Shown: piece after piece, positions 17,261 to 26,083 of the stretch
How the letters are laid out: every line of letters starts with the position of its first letter
Numbering within the stretch: the first letter of the stretch is position 1
Assembly (NCBI GenBank): GCA_050117315.1
Contig: JASFMY010000011.1
Location: 1-64,000, forward strand
Source of the DNA: JANQIV01 sp050117315
GTDB taxonomy: Bacteria > Bacteroidota > Ignavibacteria > Ignavibacteriales > Melioribacteraceae
DNA length: 64,000 bases
Direction of reading: 5' to 3'
Notes under the pieces: generated by a model
The model's input: only the letters and a program-made list of their open reading frames with translations
Database searches by the model: none
Told to the model about the DNA's origin: nothing
Position numbers and translations under genes: made by a program

Positions 17261-18127
17261 ATGAATAATAAAAATGTTGCAGGTGTGGTTATATTATATA
17301 ATCCAGGACTGGAGGTGATATATAATATTAGTACATTTGTACACCAAGTTGATAAACTATATATAGTAGATAATTCGAAGGTTCCGTCTCAAGAAATAGT
17401 AGATGAGATACTCAAGCAGTTTAAAAACGTAAATTATATCTGTAATAAAAATAATTTTGGGATTGCTACAGCTTTAAATCAAGCTGTTGAAAAAGCCATA
17501 TGTGATGAGTTTAAGTTTTTATTAACAATGGACCAAGATACAACTATTCCAGATTTGATGGTTGAGAAATTGTATGAAACTATTAAATCAGATACTCAAG
17601 TTGGTATAATATCCCCTCATCATAATAATGACGCACGTCAAGTAAAAATTATCAATAAGAAGATAAAAAGTGTTCTTACAGTAATGACATGCGGCAATAT
17701 CATAAATTTAAAAGCGATAAAAGAAGTTGGAGGATTTGAAAATAAATTATTTATAGATTACGTTGATCACGATATATGTTTAAGATTAGTGAAAAACAAC
17801 TATAAGATTTTGCAAGACAATAGCTTTTCATTAATCCATAAGTTGGGAAATAGAAAAGTAATTAATCTATGGGTAAAAAAAATTACCCCTTCTAATCATG
17901 ATAGTGTTAGAATTTTCTATAGGACACGAAACAGATTCTATGTTTATAAAAAAAATTTGTTTTTCTATCCGAAGTTTGTTGTTTTTGATTTCTTAAAAAT
18001 CTTTAAGGAAGTTAGCTATTTAATATTATTTGAGAAAAATAAAATTATTAAGATCAAAATGATGTTGCTTGGGTTTATTAGATTTTTGAAAAATCAATAT
18101 GGGGTAATTGATTTTGAGGTAAAATAA
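17261..18127 (+). CDS. Glycosyltransferase family 2, rhamnosyltransferase-like
   Basis: This encodes 288 residues from the ATG at 17261, 10 bases after the previous stop. Longer in-frame starts inside the upstream gene lack family similarity. The GT-A fold begins VAGVVILYNPG, has the DQDTTIP segment with the metal-binding Asp pair, then ISPHHNND and FIDYVDHDICLRLVKNNYKI, all matching dTDP-rhamnosyltransferase-like GT2 enzymes. With rfbB in the locus a 6-deoxysugar donor is plausible but unproven. It is AT-rich like its upstream neighbour. Confidence 0.83.
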   Translation: MNNKNVAGVVILYNPGLEVIYNISTFVHQVDKLYIVDNSKVPSQEIVDEILKQFKNVNYICNKNNFGIATALNQAVEKAICDEFKFLLTMDQDTTIPDLMVEKLYETIKSDTQVGIISPHHNNDARQVKIINKKIKSVLTVMTCGNIINLKAIKEVGGFENKLFIDYVDHDICLRLVKNNYKILQDNSFSLIHKLGNRKVINLWVKKITPSNHDSVRIFYRTRNRFYVYKKNLFFYPKFVVFDFLKIFKEVSYLILFEKNKIIKIKMMLLGFIRFLKNQYGVIDFEVK

Positions 18128-18254
18128 TATTTTCTATAAAACTACTTTCAAGATTAAAGACCAACTAAAGCAAATAAAATAGAAAAAATCTTTTAGTTTG
18201 AATTTATCTATAATTATTAGGTAATGAAATTAAAGTAATATGAGATAATTTATA

Positions 18255-19193
18255 ATGCCAAGTTTGGATATAATAATAGTAAATTGGAATTCTGGGAGCT
18301 ATTTATATAATTGTATAAATTCTGTCTTTAACGCAAAAGTTGATGGTTTTCTTCTAGGTGAAATTATGGTTGTTGATAATGCATCTGATGATAATTCTAT
18401 AGAACTAATAAATAATCTTGAATTACCAATAAAAGTTATTAAAAATTCTGAGAATTTAGGCTTTGCTAAAGCATGTAATCAAGGAGCATTCGGAAGTAGT
18501 GCCGATTACGTTTTAATGCTTAATCCTGACACGCGTTTGTTTAGGGATTCATTAAGCATTCCTATAGAATTTTTGGAAAAAAAAGAAAATAAGAATATAG
18601 GTATTTGTGGGATTCAGTTAATAAATGAAAATAATGAAATAGCTCGAAATTGTGCGAGATTTCCAACCCCATTATCTATGATATCCAGGTCTTTAGGATT
18701 GGATAAAATAATTCCCGGTATAGTGAAGGGACATTTCATGACTAATTGGGATCATAATGACAGCCGATTTGTAGACCAGGTAATGGGGGCATTTTTTTTA
18801 ATAAGAAAGGAATTGTTTGAGAGACTTGGTGGGTATGATGAAAGATTTTTTGTTTATTACGAAGATCTTGATTTTTCACTAAGAGCGTCTAAAATAGGAT
18901 TCCGAAGTTATTATTTGCATAGTGCTAAAGTATACCATAAAGGTGGAGGAACATCTGAACAGGTTAAAGCTGATAGATTGTTTTACAATATAAGGAGTAA
19001 AGCTTTTTTTGCAAAAAAACATTTTAAAGCGTTCTCTTACTTAACAGTTTTTATATCTATTCTTTTTTTTGAACCAATTTCTCGCTCAATTTATTCTATA
19101 CTGAAAGGTTCGTTAAGGTCTGTTGGTGAAATAGTCATTGCTTATAAAAGACTTATCTCTATAATTGTTATGAATAGAAATGATATTACTTAA
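18255..19193 (+). CDS. Glycosyltransferase family 2
   Basis: This encodes 312 residues of the GT2 family, with a nucleotide-binding start (DIIIVNWNSGSYLYNC), VVDNASDDNS, ENLGFAKACNQGA, MLNPDTRLF (the DxD equivalent) and the acceptor-side GYDERFFVYYEDLDFSLRA. A C-terminal hydrophobic stretch (YLTVFISILFFEPISRSIYS) suggests membrane attachment. It is preceded by 127 bases of AT-rich DNA in which I see no gene or clear signal. It resembles the N-terminal part of the fusion protein at 28224. Confidence 0.86.
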   Translation: MPSLDIIIVNWNSGSYLYNCINSVFNAKVDGFLLGEIMVVDNASDDNSIELINNLELPIKVIKNSENLGFAKACNQGAFGSSADYVLMLNPDTRLFRDSLSIPIEFLEKKENKNIGICGIQLINENNEIARNCARFPTPLSMISRSLGLDKIIPGIVKGHFMTNWDHNDSRFVDQVMGAFFLIRKELFERLGGYDERFFVYYEDLDFSLRASKIGFRSYYLHSAKVYHKGGGTSEQVKADRLFYNIRSKAFFAKKHFKAFSYLTVFISILFFEPISRSIYSILKGSLRSVGEIVIAYKRLISIIVMNRNDIT

Positions 19194-19199
19194 TAAAAA

Positions 19200-20270
19200 A
19201 TGAAAATATTAATTTTACCTAGATATGATTTTTCAGGAGCAAGCAGTCGATATCGGTTATATCAATATATTCCATTTCTTTCGGAACAAGGCCATGAAGT
19301 TTTTGTGAAACCTCTCTTAGGTGAAGACTATATTAAATATTTATATAATAATAAGATGTCGCTACCTTTTGCTGAAATTATTAAAGGATATTTTCAAAGA
19401 ATATTTATCTTATTAAATAAAAATAAGTATGATATAATTTGGTTGCAGCAAGAAGCTTTTCCATGGATTCCTTCGTGGTTTGAGAAATTTTTTTGGGAAT
19501 CAAAACCTAAACTTGTTACAGATTATGATGATGCCTTTTTTCATAGATATGACGATCATAAATCGCAATTTGTACGATCAATCCTTGGGAAAAAGATAGA
19601 TTCAATCATGTCTTATGCAGATTTAATATTAGCAGGCAACGAATATTTAGCTGAAAGAGCAAAGAAAAATAACAAAGAAAAAAACATAAAAATCTTTCCT
19701 ACAGTGGTTGATATAAATAAATTTAAGTTTATCGAAAATAAGAAAGATTCAATATTTACCATAGGCTGGATAGGTACACCATCAACTGAAAAATATATTT
19801 ATGAAATTGAAGACGTCATTAAGGAAATATCTAAGGATAGAGATGTTAAATTTGTATTATTGGGAGCAAATAACATAAACATCGAAAGTTCAATTCTGGA
19901 AATCAAAAAATGGGAAGAGTCTACAGAAATAGTTGAGATTTCTAAATTTGATGTTGGTGTCATGCCGTTGCCTGACAACCCCTGGGAAAGAGGGAAGTGC
20001 GGTTTTAAATTGATTCAATATCTTGCTTGCGGAATTCCTGTTATTGGTTCGCCGGTAGGAGTGAATAGTAAAATTATCGTTGATGGAGAAAATGGTTTCC
20101 AAGCAAAAAATAGTTTTGAATGGATTAATTATATAAAAACTCTCAAAAATGATCCAAGCTTAAGAAAAAAAATGAGTATCGCAGGACGAAAACTTGTGGA
20201 AGAGAAATATTCTTTGCAAAATAACAGCTTAAAATTAATCGAATATTTTAATACTCTTGTTCAGGAGTGA
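19200..20270 (+). CDS. Glycosyltransferase family 4
   Basis: This encodes 356 residues of GT-B type. It starts with ILILPRYDFSGASSRYRLYQ, has the TDYDDAFFHRYD stretch, a Rossmann donor domain beginning TIGWIGTPSTEKY, and KCGFKLIQYLACGIPVIGSPVGVN, the E/K-x-L-A-x-G-x-P donor motif. It shares a TGATG junction with the next glycosyltransferase, so the two are probably translated together. Donor and acceptor are unknown. Confidence 0.85.
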   Translation: MKILILPRYDFSGASSRYRLYQYIPFLSEQGHEVFVKPLLGEDYIKYLYNNKMSLPFAEIIKGYFQRIFILLNKNKYDIIWLQQEAFPWIPSWFEKFFWESKPKLVTDYDDAFFHRYDDHKSQFVRSILGKKIDSIMSYADLILAGNEYLAERAKKNNKEKNIKIFPTVVDINKFKFIENKKDSIFTIGWIGTPSTEKYIYEIEDVIKEISKDRDVKFVLLGANNINIESSILEIKKWEESTEIVEISKFDVGVMPLPDNPWERGKCGFKLIQYLACGIPVIGSPVGVNSKIIVDGENGFQAKNSFEWINYIKTLKNDPSLRKKMSIAGRKLVEEKYSLQNNSLKLIEYFNTLVQE

Positions 20271-21457
20271 TGTTGAATAATAAAGATGTTAAAATTTTAC
20301 ATATAATTACATTATTTAGTGTTGGAGGTGCAACGGAGAATACTATATTTACGTGTGAAGGATTAATTAAGAAAGGTTACAAAGTAGACTTAATTACCGG
20401 GCCAAATATTTCTTCCGAAGGAAGTATGTTTGAAACAACTGAAAAAATGGGTATACCCGTATACACATTTAATAATCTTAAAAGACAGATATCTTTGTTT
20501 AGTGATTTTGTAGTTTTAATTCAGCTTACAAGTTTTATAAAGAAGAATAGATATCATATAGTACACACCCACAGTACCAAAGCAGGAGTTTTAGGCAGAA
20601 TAGCGGCATGGCTGGCAAGAACACCCATAATTATTCATCATAACCATGCCAATCCCTATCATAGGTTCCAGAGCTTTTTTGTAAGAAACTTCTATAAACT
20701 TGCTGAAAAATTTGCCGGGTATTTTTGTGATATAATTGCATCCGTTACACATACAATTGTTAAGGAAATGGTAAAAGACAATCTTGCTCCAAGAGAAAAA
20801 TTTAGAGTTATAAGAAGTGGTTTTGATATTGAAAAATTCAGACATTTTGATAATTCAAATGATAACTTGGTTAAAAAAAAATACGGTATAACTAAAGACA
20901 ATATTTTAATAGGTAAAATTGCACGTCTCTCGGTTATTAAAGGACATATATATTTATTAAAAGCTTTCGAAAAAGTCAGTAAAGAAATTCCAAACGCTAA
21001 ACTGATCTTAATAGGAAGCGGTGAAAATAAGGAACTATTGGAACAATTTATTAATGAAAAGAAACTAAATGAAAAAGTGATTTTTACCGGGCTAATTCCG
21101 CCGGATGAAATTCCATCCATAATTTCTATTTTAGATATTGTTGCTCATACTGCTTTGCTTGAAGGATTGCCGCGTGTTTTTACCCAATCAATGCTGATGG
21201 GCAAGCCCGTTATTGCTTTCGATCTCGACGGCGCGCATGAAGTTATTGAAGACGGAAAGAACGGTTATTTAATTGAGCCGTTAAATATTAACATGTTGTC
21301 TGACAGGATAATTGAGTTGGTATCAGATATCTCCAAAGCAAGAGAGTTCGGTAATTATGCTAAAAACAATATAAAAGATGATTTCACAATAGAAGCAATG
21401 GTAGAAAATAATCATAAGCTTTATCAGGAATTAATAAATAAAAAACTGCTTAATTAG
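20270..21457 (+). CDS. Glycosyltransferase family 4
   Basis: This encodes 395 residues from the ATG at 20270, whose A is the last base of the upstream TGA. An in-frame GTG at 20267 is possible but sits on top of the GGAG site. Typical GT4 features are IITLFSVGGATENTIF, HTHSTKAGVLGRIAAWLA, IIHHNHANPYHRF, IARLSVIKGHIYLLKAFEKV, and EGLPRVFTQSMLMGKPVIAF. Codon use is less AT-extreme than the genes at 16060-19193. It is followed six bases later by the epimerase gene. Confidence 0.87.
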   Translation: MLNNKDVKILHIITLFSVGGATENTIFTCEGLIKKGYKVDLITGPNISSEGSMFETTEKMGIPVYTFNNLKRQISLFSDFVVLIQLTSFIKKNRYHIVHTHSTKAGVLGRIAAWLARTPIIIHHNHANPYHRFQSFFVRNFYKLAEKFAGYFCDIIASVTHTIVKEMVKDNLAPREKFRVIRSGFDIEKFRHFDNSNDNLVKKKYGITKDNILIGKIARLSVIKGHIYLLKAFEKVSKEIPNAKLILIGSGENKELLEQFINEKKLNEKVIFTGLIPPDEIPSIISILDIVAHTALLEGLPRVFTQSMLMGKPVIAFDLDGAHEVIEDGKNGYLIEPLNINMLSDRIIELVSDISKAREFGNYAKNNIKDDFTIEAMVENNHKLYQELINKKLLN

Positions 21458-21463
21458 AGGCAC

Positions 21464-22525
21464 ATGAAAAGAAAAATATTAGTAACGGGTTCTGCCGGAT
21501 TTATCGGTTTTCATCTTGTAAACGAGTTGTTGTTAAATGGGCTCGAAGTTGTTGGCATAGATAACATAAATGATTATTACGACATCAACCTTAAACTGGG
21601 GAGATTAAATGATGCAGGTATTAATACTGATCAAATAAATTATAATGAAAAAAATACGAGCAGTACAAACGAAGCATATACTTTTGTTAAACTCGATATA
21701 AATGATAGAGACAATTTAGAATCATTATTTGAAACAGAGAAATTTAATATAGTTATTAACGTAGCAGCTCAGCCAGGCGTAAGATACTCTTTAGTTAATC
21801 CATATGCTTATGCCGATTCAAACTTATCAGGGTTTTTGAATATTCTTGAAAACTGCAGAAATTATAATATCGAGCATTTGGTTTTTGCAAGCAGCTCTTC
21901 GGTCTACGGGTTAAATGAAACAATTCCATATTCAATCAAAGATAATATTGATCATCCTATTAGTCTGTATGCAGCAACAAAAAAAGCTAATGAACTCATG
22001 GCTCATTCATACAGCCACTTATTCAGAATACCTGTTACCGGATTAAGATTTTTTACGGTATACGGGGAATGGGGCAGACCCGATATGGCTTATTATCTGT
22101 TTACAAAAGCTATATATGAGGGAAGTGAGATAAAGGTCTTCAACGGTGGAAATATGGAAAGAGATTTTACATACATAGATGATATTGTTAAAGGAGTAGT
22201 AAAAGTTGTCGAGTGCCCGGCAAAGGAAAACAGCCAATGGTCGGGTAAAACACCTGATCCTTCTTCCTCCAGTGCACCGTTTAGATTATACAATATAGGT
22301 AACAGTAAGCCGGTAAAACTTATGGATTTTATTGAAGAAATTGAAAATTCCGTCGGCAAGAAAGCCTTGAAGAAATATTTGCCGATGCAGCCGGGAGATG
22401 TAGTAAGAACGTGGGCAGATGTTTCCGAACTGGAAAGAGATTTTGGATATAAACCCGACACCCCGCTTAATGTCGGAATCACTAAATTTATTAATTGGTT
22501 TAAAGAATTTCATAATATTCAGTAG
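21464..22525 (+). CDS. Nucleotide-sugar epimerase, UDP-glucuronate 4-epimerase type
   Basis: This encodes 353 residues of extended SDR type: VTGSAGFIGFHLVNELL (NAD site), DNINDYYDINLKLGRL, AAQPGVRYS, SSSSVYGLN, and the catalytic Y-x3-K in SLYAATKKANE. The segment RFFTVYGEWGRPDMAYYLF is characteristic of the UDP-glucuronate/galacturonate epimerase branch. It would supply UDP-galacturonate to the polysaccharide. It ends a tightly packed run of genes; the DNA after it (22526-24889) is a scarred region. Confidence 0.85.
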   Translation: MKRKILVTGSAGFIGFHLVNELLLNGLEVVGIDNINDYYDINLKLGRLNDAGINTDQINYNEKNTSSTNEAYTFVKLDINDRDNLESLFETEKFNIVINVAAQPGVRYSLVNPYAYADSNLSGFLNILENCRNYNIEHLVFASSSSVYGLNETIPYSIKDNIDHPISLYAATKKANELMAHSYSHLFRIPVTGLRFFTVYGEWGRPDMAYYLFTKAIYEGSEIKVFNGGNMERDFTYIDDIVKGVVKVVECPAKENSQWSGKTPDPSSSSAPFRLYNIGNSKPVKLMDFIEEIENSVGKKALKKYLPMQPGDVVRTWADVSELERDFGYKPDTPLNVGITKFINWFKEFHNIQ

Positions 22526-22535
22526 ATACTACTGA

Positions 22536-22725
22536 ATGATTTACGACAACGTAGTCATAGGTGCCGGAATAATAGGTTTATATAATATTTCGGAAAAGTT
22601 TCCGGATTTAATGATATTAATCATTGAAAAAGAAAATGATATCTGCAAAACATCAGACCGGGAACAACAGCGGTGTTATTAATTCTGGGATTTGTCATAA
22701 ACCATTATTAGTCTTTGTATGTAAA
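22536..22725 (+). pseudogene. lhgO-like oxidase relic, 5' part
   Basis: This segment starts MIYDNVVIGAGIIGL and continues IIEKENDICK, closely matching the N-terminus of the intact lhgO at 24890. The frame breaks around 22660 and stops at 22682; similarity resumes in another frame (NNSGVINSGICHKP). It then ends near 22725, where unrelated DNA with the ATPase gene begins. A second relic piece of the same gene lies at 24044-24142. The intact gene contains only about 60-70 bases between the two matching points. Confidence 0.75.
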
Positions 22726-22765
22726 GACAAAATAGATTATATTTGTCCCTCTCAATAGAGATCAA

Positions 22766-24040
22766 ATGAAAGAGAAATTTAAAATAATAATATCGGATTT
22801 TATTGAAAGAGAACTTCCTGATGTAATAAACCGCACTTTGGAAATACCTCTTGAATCAAAAAAAATTATAACTTTGGTGGGCTCGAGACGTACCGGTAAA
22901 ACATATTTTTTTTTCTCACTTATAAAAAAAATAAGGCAAAAGGTAAACAAGAGTTTAGTATTATATATTAATTTTGAAGATGATAGGCTATTCCCTATAA
23001 AACTGGAATATCTGAATGTGCTGATAGAAGCTTATTATGAACTCTTTCCGCTAAATAGAGAAAAAACCGTTTACTTTTTCTTTGATGAAATTCAAAATGT
23101 TCCAAACTGGGAAAAATTTGTAAGAAGAATATATGACACTCTTAATTGCAAGATTTATTTAACCGGCTCTTCTTCAAAATTTTTAAGTAAAGAAATTGCA
23201 ACCTCGCTAAGAGGACGTACGATAAGCTACGAAGTTTTTCCTTTTAGTTTTTATGAATTTTTAGAGTATCGAAAAATCGATAAGAATTATTTGATTTCAA
23301 GCAATAGATCACAAATTATTAACGCATTCGATTATTATTTATACAATTCCACTTATCCCGAATTACTTGAGGCAGGTGAGTTTGAGAAACAAAGCATATT
23401 AAAAGAATACCTGGATCTAATTATTTTCCGTGATCTTGTCGAACGTTATAATGTATCGAATTTATTTTTAATCAGATACCTGATTAAATTTCTTATGTCC
23501 AATGTATCAGATTCCATAAGCATCACAAAAATATATAATGATTTGAAGTCCCAGGCGATAAAGGTTGCAAAGAACAGCCTGTTTCAATATATAGAATATT
23601 TTGAAGACGCTTATATTTTTTTCCCGCTAAAAATTTTCTCAAATAATCTTAGGGAAGTTCAAAGAAACCCGCAAAAAATATATGTTGTTGATAACGGACT
23701 GGTTGATATAGTTTCGTTAGGCAGGAACATAGGAAGAAGATTTGAAAATCTTGTCTATCTTGAACTGCGAAGAAGAAACAACAATTTATTCTATTTTAAA
23801 GCAAAACAAGAAATAGATTTCTGCCTGATGTTTGGTGACGAAATTCAACTAATTAACGCATCTTATTCTCTTGAAGAAAAGAAAACTAAAGAAAGAGAAA
23901 TAAGTTCGCTGGTGGAAGGAATGACTTATTTTAACATTGGCAAATCTTTTTTAATTACTAATACAGTCGAAGAGCAGATTAAGATTGATAAAAAAACAGT
24001 TTTTATAGTTCCATTTTGGAAATGGATTTTAGATAAATAA
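22766..24040 (+). CDS. AAA-family ATPase with DUF4143 C-terminal domain
   Basis: This encodes 424 residues. The N-terminal ATPase domain (AAA_14 type) has Walker A GSRRTGKT near residue 38 and Walker B FFFDEIQNVPNWEKF near 108, then TGSSSKFLSKEIATSLRGR. The C-terminal DUF4143 part has GRRFENLVYLELRRR and a KAKQEIDF segment resembling a nuclease-like core. Such proteins are widespread and often lie in unrelated spots; their function is unclear. This gene sits exactly between the two halves of an lhgO relic, so it arrived by insertion and has nothing to do with polysaccharide synthesis. I see no target-site duplication. Confidence 0.85.
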   Translation: MKEKFKIIISDFIERELPDVINRTLEIPLESKKIITLVGSRRTGKTYFFFSLIKKIRQKVNKSLVLYINFEDDRLFPIKLEYLNVLIEAYYELFPLNREKTVYFFFDEIQNVPNWEKFVRRIYDTLNCKIYLTGSSSKFLSKEIATSLRGRTISYEVFPFSFYEFLEYRKIDKNYLISSNRSQIINAFDYYLYNSTYPELLEAGEFEKQSILKEYLDLIIFRDLVERYNVSNLFLIRYLIKFLMSNVSDSISITKIYNDLKSQAIKVAKNSLFQYIEYFEDAYIFFPLKIFSNNLREVQRNPQKIYVVDNGLVDIVSLGRNIGRRFENLVYLELRRRNNNLFYFKAKQEIDFCLMFGDEIQLINASYSLEEKKTKEREISSLVEGMTYFNIGKSFLITNTVEEQIKIDKKTVFIVPFWKWILDK

Positions 24041-24043
24041 ACA

Positions 24044-24142
24044 CAACGTTAAATATGAGATTTGCGGAAAGTTAATCGTAGCAACAAACGAAAATGAATT
24101 GCCGGATTTAGATAATATTTACAAAAGAAGAAATGGAAACCT
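24044..24142 (+). pseudogene. lhgO-like oxidase relic, middle part
   Basis: It encodes KYEICGKLIVATNENE and then LDNIYKRRNGN, matching YDLCGKVIVATNENQ and LNNIYERGLQNG of the intact lhgO at 24890. It starts right after the ATPase gene and fades out just before the left end of the Y1-transposase unit at 24158. No 3' part of the relic is seen beyond that unit. Confidence 0.7.
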
Positions 24143-24157
24143 TATTAAAATGATTAG

Positions 24158-24779
24158 ACCTTAGTAATGCACAAGAACGCTGTAGTAATAAAACCTTATT
24201 ACCTGTTATTTTTTGTAAAAACATTTATAACGAATGAGAAGTAATTTACAATAAATAAAATGAAGTGAGAGATGAAAATAGAGTACAATAACCTGTATAC
24301 GCATTTTATCTTTATTACTTTGAACCGAATGCCTCTCATTCAGGAAGTACATAGAATTCGAATTGAAAAATACATCACCGGTATTGTCAAGAACAATAAT
24401 TCTAAATTGTATTCAATCTATGCAAACCCGGAACATGTTCATTTCATTATTTCGCGTTCTCCAAAATTATCGGAAGAATATTTAGCTACAATTATAGCAG
24501 AAAGTTCCGAGCGTTTTATAAATGAAAACAAACTATGCACAGACAAGTTTAAATGGCAGGATTCAGCGGCCGCGTTTTCAGTATCAAAAGGTGATGTTAA
24601 TAAGGTCTGTAAATACATACTAAATCAACCTAAACATCATCATAAAATTACTTTCACTGAGGAGTATGAATCATTTATGAAATTTTGTCAGATGACTTTG
24701 AAGCCTATCAATAAAGGCACAAACAACGGCTAAGGTAATAAGGTTAGTTTATGAGAGGAAACTTCGTATTACTAAGGTT
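24158..24779 (+). mobile_element. Y1-transposase unit with inverted-repeat ends (RAYT-like)
   Basis: The unit is bounded by related inverted sequences. On the left are ACCTTAGTAAT (24158-24168) and AACCTTATTACCT (24192-24204). On the right are AGGTAATAAGGTT (24733-24745) and ATTACTAAGGTT (24768-24779). The right end is the reverse complement of the left in both blocks, with an unrelated spacer of about 22-23 bases. Each end can also fold on itself through GTAAT/ATTAC. This arrangement fits palindromic REP sequences around a REP-associated tyrosine transposase better than classical IS ends. Confidence 0.7.
24272..24733 (+). CDS. Y1 (HUH) transposase, IS200/RAYT-like
   Basis: This encodes 153 residues. 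It starts near YTHFIFITLNRMPLI, has the HUH metal motif in NPEHVHFIISRSP, and a C-terminal helix with the likely catalytic Tyr in KVCKYILNQPKHH. The length fits the Y1 single-strand transposase superfamily. The ATG at 24272 follows a GTGAGAG. The stop codon abuts the right-end repeat. It appears intact and could act on the palindromic ends around it. Confidence 0.85.
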   Translation: MKIEYNNLYTHFIFITLNRMPLIQEVHRIRIEKYITGIVKNNNSKLYSIYANPEHVHFIISRSPKLSEEYLATIIAESSERFINENKLCTDKFKWQDSAAAFSVSKGDVNKVCKYILNQPKHHHKITFTEEYESFMKFCQMTLKPINKGTNNG

Positions 24780-24889
24780 AAGACATCAAATAAGGTTTTG
24801 TGATTAAGTTTTCCCGTGACTTGTATGAATTGTTGGAACAATTGGATCTAAATTCAAGAATATGAAATACTTTATGAATCAATAACAAA

Positions 24890-26083
24890 ATGAACCACGA
24901 CATCACAATCATCGGCGCCGGAATAGTAGGACTCGCTTCCGTATTAAAAATATTAGAAGCTAAGCCTGATCTTAGAATATTAATTATAGAGAAAGAAAAC
25001 GACGTCTGCAAACACCAAACAGGAAATAACAGCGGTGTTATTCATTCGGGTATTTATTACAAACCGGGAAGTTTAAAGGCTGTTAATTGCAGAAAGGGTT
25101 ATAGTGAATTATTAGAATTTTGTGAAAAGTATGATATTACATATGATCTGTGCGGCAAAGTTATAGTTGCAACTAATGAGAATCAAATAGAAACTTTGAA
25201 TAACATTTACGAAAGAGGTCTGCAAAACGGTTTAGAAAATTTAAAGATTATTTCTGCTGGTGAGTTAAAAGAAATTGAACCGCATGTTAATGGAACAAAA
25301 GCAATTTTAGTTCCGCAAACGGGGATTATAGATTTTACTGGTGTTGGAATAAAGTTGAAAGAGATTTTAGAAGGCCGGAACTGCGAATTTGTTTTTAACC
25401 AGGAAGTAAAAAATATTCTTTCTAAAAACGATGAAATAATTATTCACACTACTGACACGGAATTTAGATCAAATAAATTAGTTTGTTGCTGCGGTTTGCA
25501 CTCGGATAGAGTAGCAAAATTTAATAATAAAAATTTACAGATAAGGATCGTCCCGTTTAGAGGAGAGTATTATAAAATTAAGGAATCAAAGAAGCATCTT
25601 GTTAAAAATTTAATTTATCCTGTTCCTGATCCATCATTTCCTTTCCTCGGCGTGCATTTTACAAGGATGATTAACGGTGATGTTGAAGCCGGTCCCAATG
25701 CAGTATTAGCCTTCAAAAGGGAAGGTTATAAAAAAACTTCTTTTAGTTTTAATGATACTTTAGAAACATTTAGCTGGCCAGGGTTTAAAATAGTAATAAA
25801 AAAATACTGGAAGACAGGATTGGGAGAATTTTACAGATCATTCAGCAAAGCCGCGTTTGTAAAAGCTTTACAAAATCTTATACCTGAAATTAATAAGGAA
25901 GATTTAATTGTAGGAGGTTCCGGAGTAAGAGCACAGGCTTGTGATATCAGCGGCGGATTAATTGACGATTTCTATTTTGTTGAAAACAAAGATATAGTTC
26001 ACGTATGTAATGCTCCATCACCTGCCGCTACTTCGTCGTTATCAATCGGCAAATTTATTTGCGACAAACTTTTGGGTAATTAA
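24890..26083 (+). CDS. lhgO: L-2-hydroxyglutarate oxidase-like FAD enzyme
   Basis: This encodes 397 residues of the DAO/GlpD-like FAD oxidoreductase family. It has an N-terminal FAD site IIGAGIVGLASVLKIL, NNSGVIHSGIYYKPGSLKA (typical of LhgO), CCGLHSDRVAKF, and a C-terminal GGSGVRAQACD. LhgO oxidises L-2-hydroxyglutarate to 2-oxoglutarate and passes electrons to the membrane quinone pool. Location inside a polysaccharide locus is not explained by function. A decayed partial copy lies just upstream (22536-24142), so this may be the surviving partner of a duplication. The next gene starts immediately after its stop. Confidence 0.85.
   Translation: MNHDITIIGAGIVGLASVLKILEAKPDLRILIIEKENDVCKHQTGNNSGVIHSGIYYKPGSLKAVNCRKGYSELLEFCEKYDITYDLCGKVIVATNENQIETLNNIYERGLQNGLENLKIISAGELKEIEPHVNGTKAILVPQTGIIDFTGVGIKLKEILEGRNCEFVFNQEVKNILSKNDEIIIHTTDTEFRSNKLVCCCGLHSDRVAKFNNKNLQIRIVPFRGEYYKIKESKKHLVKNLIYPVPDPSFPFLGVHFTRMINGDVEAGPNAVLAFKREGYKKTSFSFNDTLETFSWPGFKIVIKKYWKTGLGEFYRSFSKAAFVKALQNLIPEINKEDLIVGGSGVRAQACDISGGLIDDFYFVENKDIVHVCNAPSPAATSSLSIGKFICDKLLGN

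Noticed and set aside
20692..21120. 142-codon minus-strand frame inside the GT4 gene at 20270
   Set aside because: It is a codon-bias shadow; the plus-strand gene is complete and clearly a glycosyltransferase.
22043..22513. Several minus-strand frames inside the epimerase gene
   Set aside because: They overlap each other and a well-supported epimerase, and show no protein-like motifs.
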